This document shows positions 59,162 through 64,000 of a stretch of DNA of 64,000 nt, in pieces. The DNA is taken from positions 1 through 64,000 of the IMG/VR virus record IMGVR_UViG_3300028133_000002. One strand, given 5' to 3'. The stretch comes from a virus. The notes beneath the pieces are model-generated. The model searched no databases. It had not been told where the DNA came from and saw nothing but the letters and a program-made list of their open reading frames with translations. The translations under genes were made by a program, and so were the position numbers. Each line of letters begins with the position of its first letter. Position 1 is the first letter of the stretch.

Positions 59162-59187
59162 ATTTACTATGTAATGGAGGTAAACCC

Positions 59188-61713
59188 TTGGAATTCTACA
59201 CTAACGTAACTCGTTACGGCAACAGTCTTCTTTATCGTGGCTACAAAAACGGCCAACGTTTTGAAGACCGTATTAAATTCTCACCAACACTCTATCAAGC
59301 AGATCCAAATGGAACCGCGTATACCATGAACGGTGTGCGCGTTTCTCCACGCTTGTTTGATACAATGCGCGAAGTAAAAGATTATCAGCAAGCATGGAAA
59401 GATGTTGGTGGTGCTGATAAAACTCTATACGGTCAAACTAACTTTGTCTCTTCTTTTATTCAAGAAAAGTTTCCAGACAATATTGAATTTGATCGTGATA
59501 TTATTAATGTGTCAACAATCGATATTGAAGTTGCCTCTGATGATGGATTCCCAACTCCAGAAGAAGCAGCTTATCCAGTAATCTCAATTACTATTAAAAA
59601 CAATATTGATAACATTTATTATGTCTGGGGTCTATATGATTATAATCCTTCTGCTTGTACACTTGGTAGTGTCACTGCTAATGATATTGTTTATGTTCAA
59701 TGTCAAGACGAGCGAGAATTACTCTTACGCTTTCTTGCTCATTGGAATTCAGATCGTCATTGCCCTGATGTTATTACTGGTTGGAATACCCGCTTCTTCG
59801 ATATTCCTTACCTCGTAAATCGTATTACTAAATTCATTGGCGAAGACTTTGCTAAAAAGATGTCACCTTGGGGTGTAGTCAATCCTCGATCTGTAACAAC
59901 TATGGGTCGTGAACAACAATACTATAATCTTGAAGGTATTGCATCTCTTGATTATCTTGAACTTTTCAAAAAGTTTGGTTACTCATATGGTGCTCAAGAA
60001 TCCTATAAACTAGATCATATTGGTCACGTTGTTCTTGGTGAACGTAAACTTTCTTACGAAGAATTCTCTTCACTTCATTCTCTTTACAAACACGACTTTC
60101 AAAAGTTTATTGACTATAATATCAAAGATGTTGAACTAGTTGATCGTCTTGAAGATAAGATGGGTTTGATTACCCTTGCACTTACTATGGCTTATCGTGG
60201 TGGTGTAAACTATACTGACACTCTCGGCACAACCGCGATCTGGGATTCAATTATCTTTCGAGATCTATCTCAACAAGGTATTGTTATTCCTGCTGCTGAA
60301 GACAAATTCAAATCCGATTATCCAGGTGGCTACGTAAAACCGCCTCAAATTGGTTTACACGAATGGGTTGTTTCTTTTGACTTGGCTTCTCTTTATCCAA
60401 ACATTATTGTTCAATGGAATATGTCGCCTGAAACTATTGTCGATGGTAAGCGTGAACAAATGGATCCAGACATGGCCTTGGCTGGCAATATGCCGCAACT
60501 AAAAGGTGACTATGCGCTTGCAGCTAATGGTGTATATTTTACCAAAGAAAAGCAGGGCGTATTACCAAAAATCATTGTTGACTATTACAATGAACGTAAA
60601 GCTGTTAAGAAACGCATGTTGGCTTCTCAACAAGAACTTGAAACAATTGATAAATCAAATGTCGTTGAAAAATATCGAGTTGAGCGTGATATTGCCCGTT
60701 ATGAAAACCAGCAAATGGCGATTAAAATTCTGTTGAATTCGCTTTATGGCGCATTGGGCAACAAATACTTTCGTTACTTTGATCTTCGTGTTGCTGAAGG
60801 TATTACCTTAACTGGTCAAACTGTTATTCGTTGGGCTGAACGTTCTGTAAACGAATTTATGAATAAAATTGTTGGTACTGATAACAAAGACTATGTAATC
60901 GCAATTGATACTGATTCTGTCTACGTTAATTTTGGCCCTTTAGTTGATAAGTATGTAAAAGATAACCAAGTAGATAATATTGCTCAAATATGCAAAGATC
61001 AATTTGAGCCAATGCTTGAAAAATCATATCAAAATTTATATGATATGTTTAATTGCTATATGCCTCGTATGGAAATGGACCGTGAAGCAATTGCTGATCG
61101 TGGCATCTGGACTGCTAAAAAACGTTATATCTTGAATGTTCATGACAATGAAGGTGTTCGTTATGCTGAACCAAAACTTAAGATCATGGGTATTGAAGCT
61201 ATTAAGTCTTCAACTCCATCAGCGTGTCGTGATGCACTGAAAGCTTTGTTCAAAGTAATTGTAACCGGTGATGAAGGTGCTACACAAAAAGCAATTCAAC
61301 AATTCAAAGATTATTTTGTTACATTGCCACCAGAAAATGTATCCTTTCCACGTGGTGTAAATGACACCATCAAATGGCGGGATCGTAAACTGATCTATAA
61401 AAAGGGTACTCCAATCCATGTACGTGGGGCACTCCTATATAATCATAATGTCAAAGACAAAAGCCTTGATAAGAAATATACACTTATTCAAAACGGTGAA
61501 AAGATCAAGTTTTGTTATTTGAAAATGCCAAATCCAATCAGAGAAAATGTTATTTCATTCCCTGATTATCTTCCACAAGAATTACAGCTTCATAAATACA
61601 TTGACTATGATCTGCAATTCAAAAAAACCTTTTTGGATCCAATTGAACCAATCCTAGATGCTATTGGCTGGTCTGTTGAAGAAAAGGTATCAATTGAAGA
61701 CTTCTTTGCATAA
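59188..61713 (+). CDS. 43: DNA polymerase gp43 (family B, TTG start)
   Basis: The 841-residue family B polymerase (T4: 898) has exonuclease motif I IDIEV (~111-115), pol motif A DLASLYPNI (~398-406), motif B KILLNSLYGALGNKYF (~511-526) and motif C DTDSVYV (~574-580). The N-terminus FYTNVTRYGNSLLYRGY is the gp43 start. The start is TTG at 59188 with GGAGG 8 bases upstream; the nearby ATG at 59174 is out of frame and stops quickly. No intron or intein interrupts the motifs. It replicates the genome with gp45, gp44 and gp62 and proofreads. Confidence 0.96.
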   Translation: MEFYTNVTRYGNSLLYRGYKNGQRFEDRIKFSPTLYQADPNGTAYTMNGVRVSPRLFDTMREVKDYQQAWKDVGGADKTLYGQTNFVSSFIQEKFPDNIEFDRDIINVSTIDIEVASDDGFPTPEEAAYPVISITIKNNIDNIYYVWGLYDYNPSACTLGSVTANDIVYVQCQDERELLLRFLAHWNSDRHCPDVITGWNTRFFDIPYLVNRITKFIGEDFAKKMSPWGVVNPRSVTTMGREQQYYNLEGIASLDYLELFKKFGYSYGAQESYKLDHIGHVVLGERKLSYEEFSSLHSLYKHDFQKFIDYNIKDVELVDRLEDKMGLITLALTMAYRGGVNYTDTLGTTAIWDSIIFRDLSQQGIVIPAAEDKFKSDYPGGYVKPPQIGLHEWVVSFDLASLYPNIIVQWNMSPETIVDGKREQMDPDMALAGNMPQLKGDYALAANGVYFTKEKQGVLPKIIVDYYNERKAVKKRMLASQQELETIDKSNVVEKYRVERDIARYENQQMAIKILLNSLYGALGNKYFRYFDLRVAEGITLTGQTVIRWAERSVNEFMNKIVGTDNKDYVIAIDTDSVYVNFGPLVDKYVKDNQVDNIAQICKDQFEPMLEKSYQNLYDMFNCYMPRMEMDREAIADRGIWTAKKRYILNVHDNEGVRYAEPKLKIMGIEAIKSSTPSACRDALKALFKVIVTGDEGATQKAIQQFKDYFVTLPPENVSFPRGVNDTIKWRDRKLIYKKGTPIHVRGALLYNHNVKDKSLDKKYTLIQNGEKIKFCYLKMPNPIRENVISFPDYLPQELQLHKYIDYDLQFKKTFLDPIEPILDAIGWSVEEKVSIEDFFA

Positions 61714-61724
61714 GGAACTTATAC

Positions 61725-61892
61725 ATGGCTAATACAGAAGCATACATACAATCATTAAAGAAAAAGCATAAACATTTGCATCAAACTATTGAAGCTCTTG
61801 AAGCAGAAAAAGCTCCAGACGAAGTTATTACTCTTCGAAAAAAAGAAAAGCTCGCTTTAAAAGATAAAATTTCTGAACTTTCTTCAAAATAA
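61725..61892 (+). CDS. DUF465/YdcH-type small protein
   Basis: A 55-residue gene starts at ATG 61725, with AAGGA upstream, 11 bases after gene 43, and stops at 61892. The translation ANTEAYIQSLKKKHKHLHQT, IEALEAEKAPDEVITLRKKE, then KLALKDKISELSSK is a coiled coil with the DUF465/YdcH pattern (L-x-x-xHxxL-x-x-x-I-x-x-x-E...P-x-x-x-x-x-L-K(K/R)-x-KL-x-L-K-D). Such proteins are typical of Alphaproteobacteria, of unknown function. It overlaps nothing and shares the gene 43 transcript. Its presence supports contact with an alphaproteobacterial host. Confidence 0.82.
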   Translation: MANTEAYIQSLKKKHKHLHQTIEALEAEKAPDEVITLRKKEKLALKDKISELSSK

Positions 61893-61895
61893 CTG

Positions 61896-61924
61896 TGTAC
61901 ATTCTTTTTTGGTTGTGATATAAT
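61896..61924 (+). promoter_or_regulatory. Early-type promoter (TGTACA-17-TATAAT)
   Basis: -35 TGTACA at 61896-61901, 17 bases, -10 TATAAT at 61919-61924, extended TGA. It lies directly after the DUF465-like stop and drives the group starting at 61951. Confidence 0.88.
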
Positions 61925-61950
61925 AGTTCTATACCAATGAGGAGAAGCGT

Positions 61951-62280
61951 ATGTTTGGTGAAGTCAGCTACGAAGTTTTAGACGAAGTTATCATAGGCTC
62001 AAAGAAAAAGCCAGGAACTCACCTTCAATTAGTTAAAACTAAAAGGGGAAATACTCGTATTTTATGCTGGCATTCAATTGGAAAAAGATGGGCCACTATG
62101 TACCGACATGGAGACATTGAAGGTGTATGGGCCTCTTGGAAACGAATAGAGAAAAGTATCAATGAACGTAAGAAAAGTAGGGCAAAACCAGTGGGTGATC
62201 CAGGTAAAGGAAAACCAAGAAACAAAGGAGCTGTATCTAGATCTACCAAGCGACGTACTAAATCAAGTCGGGTGGGATGA
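61951..62280 (+). CDS. Hypothetical basic protein with long overlap into the next gene
   Basis: I do not recognise this 109-residue protein. Residues 1-70 look like a folded unit (GEVSYEVLDEVIIGSKKKPG, THLQLVKTKRGNTRILCWHS, IEGVWASWKRIEKSINER). The rest (~75-109) is a K/R/S/G/P-rich tail that overlaps the next gene in a different frame for 119 bases, so the tail may be an overprinted, unstructured extension. The ATG follows GGAG and the strong promoter. Its basic tail suggests nucleic-acid binding, but this is inference. It is first in its transcription unit. Confidence 0.68.
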   Translation: MFGEVSYEVLDEVIIGSKKKPGTHLQLVKTKRGNTRILCWHSIGKRWATMYRHGDIEGVWASWKRIEKSINERKKSRAKPVGDPGKGKPRNKGAVSRSTKRRTKSSRVG

Positions 62281-62344
62281 CGGCGATACAATCATTTGGG
62301 AAGAGCTCGATGGTGGCAATTGGTCGCTAACTAAGAAAGATTAG
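62162..62344 (+). CDS. AbrB/SpoVT-like small phage protein
   Basis: This 60-residue protein begins inside the preceding gene. The sequence NVRKVGQNQWVIQVKENQET, KELYLDLPSDVLNQVGWDDG, DTIIWEELDGGNWSLTKKD has the swapped-hairpin AbrB pattern: a beta strand, LPxxVLxxxGWxxGDxIxW and a final strand with W-x-L-x-K. Many marine T4-like phages encode such a small protein. AbrB-type folds bind DNA, but this one lacks a clear basic surface. A suitable AGAGA precedes ATG 62162. It is conserved enough that its overlap with the upstream frame looks real. Confidence 0.78.
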   Translation: MNVRKVGQNQWVIQVKENQETKELYLDLPSDVLNQVGWDDGDTIIWEELDGGNWSLTKKD

Positions 62345-62346
62345 TT

Positions 62347-63039
62347 ATGAAGTGGATATTTGATGTTGATGGTACTCTTACACCAAGTAGGAGTAAAATG
62401 GATTCTGAATTTAAAGAATACTTTTTAAAGTTTGCAAAAGCTAATCGAGTATATCTTGCGACGGGATCTGATTACCCAAAGACCGTAGAACAAATTGGTT
62501 CTAAAATATGTGAAACAGTAAAAGCTTGCTATAATTGCTCCGGTAATTCTATTTGGGTTGCTGGTAAAGAAGTATATAGTGCAGACTGGGAACTACCAGA
62601 ACTTGCAAGGTACTTCTTAGAAAGCTGTTTGTATGAAAGTAAGTTTAGTATACGCACTGGAACTCATATTGAAGAACGTCCTGGTATGGTAAACTATAGT
62701 ACTATTGGCCGGAATTGTACTCAAGAAGAAAGAAGCCAATACATTTTATTTGATAAAGAATTTAATGAACGTCACACAATCGCAGATTCATTTAATACAA
62801 TGTTTCCTGACCTAGAAGCAAAGGTTGGTGGAGATACTGGAATTGATATTTTTCCAAAGGGATTAGATAAATCTCAAATTGCACAACACATAAAGGGTTC
62901 AGCAATTTTCTTTGGCGATAAAATGATGCCAGGCGGAAACGACAGACCATTAGCAGAACAAATTGTAAAAAGGTTTGGCGGTCGAGCTATTGAAGTAAAA
63001 GGCTGGAAAGATACTTGGAAAAGGATGAAAGAAATATGA
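62347..63039 (+). CDS. HAD-superfamily phosphatase of eukaryotic phosphomannomutase type
   Basis: This 230-residue protein has the HAD motif I DVDGTLT (6-12), with both Asp residues, and the eukaryotic PMM pattern: RPGMVNYSTIGRN (~111-123), GGDTGIDIFPKGLDKSQ (~161-177) and FFGDKMMPGGNDRPL (~188-202). These match the PMM1/PMM2/Sec53 substrate and phosphate sites (their FFGDKTxPGGNDxEI). PMM interconverts mannose-6- and mannose-1-phosphate for GDP-mannose. The phage enzyme may supply sugar for glycosylation or act as a phosphatase. A TTAG-ATG start follows the AbrB-like stop; the stop overlaps the next ATG. Confidence 0.85.
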   Translation: MKWIFDVDGTLTPSRSKMDSEFKEYFLKFAKANRVYLATGSDYPKTVEQIGSKICETVKACYNCSGNSIWVAGKEVYSADWELPELARYFLESCLYESKFSIRTGTHIEERPGMVNYSTIGRNCTQEERSQYILFDKEFNERHTIADSFNTMFPDLEAKVGGDTGIDIFPKGLDKSQIAQHIKGSAIFFGDKMMPGGNDRPLAEQIVKRFGGRAIEVKGWKDTWKRMKEI

Positions 63040-63209
63040 TTCACTTTAGTTACTATAATTCAGAAATAGAAGAAACTGTAGAAATGCAAACCGATATGGA
63101 TGATATTTCTACTCATGAACTTTGCAATATGCTTGAACGATTTATGCTTGCAATAGGTTACGTTTTACCTGAAAATTGCAGTGTACAAATTGCAGAAAAT
63201 GATGTATAA
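63036..63209 (+). CDS. Small acidic conserved protein
   Basis: The start at 63036 forms ATGA with the phosphomannomutase stop and gives 57 residues (IHFSYYNSEIEETVEMQTDM, DDISTHELCNMLERFMLAIG, YVLPENCSVQIAENDV). The pattern of acidic N-terminus plus LCNMLERFMLAIGY helix is conserved in small proteins of T4-like phages. No catalytic motif. Its last codons include the -35 box of the next promoter. Function unknown. Confidence 0.72.
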   Translation: MIHFSYYNSEIEETVEMQTDMDDISTHELCNMLERFMLAIGYVLPENCSVQIAENDV

Positions 63210-63210
63210 T
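63182..63210 (+). promoter_or_regulatory. Early-type promoter (TGTACA-17-TATAAT) overlapping a gene end
   Basis: -35 TGTACA at 63182-63187, 17 bases, -10 TATAAT at 63205-63210. The start site would be ~63217, so the ATG at 63221 is too close and the ATG at 63239 is preferred for the next gene. Confidence 0.82.
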
Positions 63211-63238
63211 AAACTATATTATGAAAACGGAGAAACAC

Positions 63239-63442
63239 ATGGCAAAATACGAGCCAAAAACTTATCCTAGTGATACTATCAAAATGAAAAACCATTGGGC
63301 CGTTGGCACAGTATGGGATGTTATTGGTAGCCGCGGAAATAACTATAACGTAGAATTTTTAGATAAAGGTTTTAGCTGTGATTGCCCCGCCTTTAAAAAA
63401 TGCAAACATATTAAAAAAATAGAGGAAGCTTTCAATGTCTGA
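63239..63442 (+). CDS. SWIM zinc-finger protein
   Basis: Starting at ATG 63239 (GGAG 8 bases before), this 67-residue protein has the SWIM finger C47-x-C49...C55-x-H57 within GFSCDCPAFKKCKHIKKIEE. SWIM fingers bind DNA or protein and occur in recombination and transposition factors. The N-terminal half (TYPSDTIKMKNHWAVGTVWD, then VIGSRGNNYNVEFLDK) is beta-rich, so the whole is a compact single domain. It is first on its early-type promoter and overlaps the MazG-like gene by 8 bases. Confidence 0.85.
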   Translation: MAKYEPKTYPSDTIKMKNHWAVGTVWDVIGSRGNNYNVEFLDKGFSCDCPAFKKCKHIKKIEEAFNV

Positions 63443-63845
63443 TTGGGCAAATGATATTACTATGATGCACTACAAGTTTGGTGTAAAAGAATGGTTTGAA
63501 AAGAATAAGCACGACAAAGAATTGATGAAAAATTATCTAAACTTTCGTCTTGCGATGTGTAAAGAAGAACTTGACGAAACAATGGATGCTATTGAAGCAA
63601 AAGATCCAGAAGAAATTGTTGATGGTCTTATTGATCTTTGTGTTTTTGCAATTGGCACTCTCGATGTATTCGGTGTTGACGCAAACGAAGCATGGGATCG
63701 AGTGTATGAAGCAAATATGGCTAAAACACCAGGCGTAAAAGAAGGTCGTCCAAATCCATTTGGTCTTCCAGATTTGATTAAGCCTGAAGGCTGGACTGCT
63801 CCAACACATGAGGCTAATCATGGGAATTTCCCTGACGCTGTTTAA
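63435..63845 (+). CDS. MazG-like nucleotide pyrophosphohydrolase
   Basis: This 136-residue all-helical protein has the MazG/HisE superfamily pattern: FRLAMCKEELDETMDAIEAK (EExxE-type metal site, ~37-56) and EEIVDGLIDLCVFAIGTLDV (~60-79, with the second acidic pair). The conserved C-terminus KTPGVKEGRPNPFGLPDLIK (~97-116) is typical of phage members. Such enzymes hydrolyse NTPs/dNTPs and may affect host alarmone or nucleotide pools. It overlaps the SWIM gene at its start and the final gene at its end. Confidence 0.85.
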   Translation: MSDWANDITMMHYKFGVKEWFEKNKHDKELMKNYLNFRLAMCKEELDETMDAIEAKDPEEIVDGLIDLCVFAIGTLDVFGVDANEAWDRVYEANMAKTPGVKEGRPNPFGLPDLIKPEGWTAPTHEANHGNFPDAV

Positions 63846-64000
63846 CAGCATTTTTGATAATAAAACTGATAAAAGAATGGATCTCTCGAATTGGCAACAG
63901 TTCGAGAGTCTGCTGTATGATCTTTCCACTGTTGAACGAAAAGACAAGAAAGATGCGCAACTCATCTCACCAGCAACTTATCAACCTGATACTACAAGGG
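63820..64000 (+). CDS. Unidentified protein, 3' end outside window
   Basis: From ATG 63820, inside the MazG-like gene, an open frame runs through the window end (60 codons). It begins GISLTLFNSIFDNKTDKRMD, then LSNWQQFESLLYDLSTVERK and DKKDAQLISPATYQPDTTR. The KKDAQLISPATY segment is a pattern I associate with large phage replication or primase-like proteins, but too little is visible to name it. An 8-bp inverted repeat (CTCTCGAA at 63883-63890, TTCGAGAG at 63901-63908) lies in the coding sequence. Confidence 0.7.
   Translation, partial: MGISLTLFNSIFDNKTDKRMDLSNWQQFESLLYDLSTVERKDKKDAQLISPATYQPDTTR

Noticed and set aside
59188-61713. Intron or intein in DNA polymerase
   Set aside because: Exonuclease and polymerase motifs occur in order at normal spacing in one uninterrupted frame of 841 residues.
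63221-63238. Upstream start for the SWIM protein
   Set aside because: It is ~4 bases from the predicted transcript start and has no ribosome site; ATG 63239 has GGAG.
1-64000. tRNA genes
   Set aside because: The few gaps (19775-19902, 33060-33148, 43418-43585, 56363-56431, 57278-57356) were read for cloverleaf features. None was found; they hold promoters, hairpins and terminators.
1-64000. Cyanophage identity
   Set aside because: Although many proteins look like those of marine T4-like phages, including cyanophages, no photosystem, plastocyanin or other photosynthesis gene is present, and small cellular-type genes point to Alphaproteobacteria. Genes outside the window could change this.

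Overview
The window is one contiguous piece of a T4-like myovirus genome. It carries a recognisable T4 core in T4-like order: baseplate genes 5, 25, 6, 7-like and 8; neck and terminase genes 13, 14, 15, 16 and 17; then 18, 19, 20, 67, 68, 21, 22 and 23; then uvsY, uvsW, 55, 47, 46, 45, 44, 62, regA and 43. All supported genes are on the plus strand, and both the first and last genes are cut by the window edges. The DNA is AT-rich. Many families present (giant DUF4815 protein, S74 chaperone fibres, glycine-rich fibre tip, Hsp20, 2OG oxygenase, CobS-like ATPase, peptide deformylase) are those of marine T4-like phages. No photosynthesis genes are seen. The phage carries DUF1127-like and DUF465-like small proteins and a class I cytochrome c of alphaproteobacterial style, so I infer a heterotrophic, probably alphaproteobacterial, marine host. 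The host is not shown by the sequence.

Layout. Positions 1-9126 hold the baseplate spike and wedge, including a gp5 with an M15 peptidase-like C-terminus. Positions 9174-28691 hold the adhesion region: a 2375-residue DUF4815 protein and a series of fibre and structural proteins that share modules. Positions 28701-40459 hold the neck, terminase, tail sheath and tube, portal, prohead core, protease, scaffold and major capsid genes, ending in a strong UUCG-loop terminator. Positions 40561-47099 hold a tube-fold protein, recombination genes, the late sigma factor and the gp46/47 nuclease. Positions 47096-52038 are an accessory island (methyltransferase, peptide deformylase, metalloprotease-VWA protein, MoxR/CobS ATPase, DUF3310-like protein) between 46 and 45. 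Positions 52035-55181 hold the clamp, clamp loader and RegA, with a glutaredoxin inserted. Positions 55182-59187 are a second island between regA and 43. Positions 59188-64000 hold DNA polymerase and small early genes, a eukaryotic-type phosphomannomutase-like HAD protein, a SWIM zinc-finger protein and a MazG-like protein.

Two promoter classes can be read directly. Late promoters carry the T4 octamer TATAAATA (2438, 9129, 19833, 19868, 27457, 33063, 35386, 36955, 40522, 56365). Eight early-type promoters have a TGTACA/TTTACA-like -35 box, exactly 17 bp, and a TATAAT/TAGAAT -10 box (43527, 48204, 50342, 53171, 55191, 59133, 61896, 63182).

The most unusual part is 56365-58833, a late-promoter unit set among early genes. 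It encodes Hsp20, a DUF1127 protein, a DoxX-like membrane protein, a secreted class I cytochrome c, and a small membrane protein whose reading frame has no ATG, GTG or TTG start (ATA is the likely start). I read the DoxX, cytochrome and membrane-protein genes as a candidate phage-encoded module acting on host electron transport late in infection.
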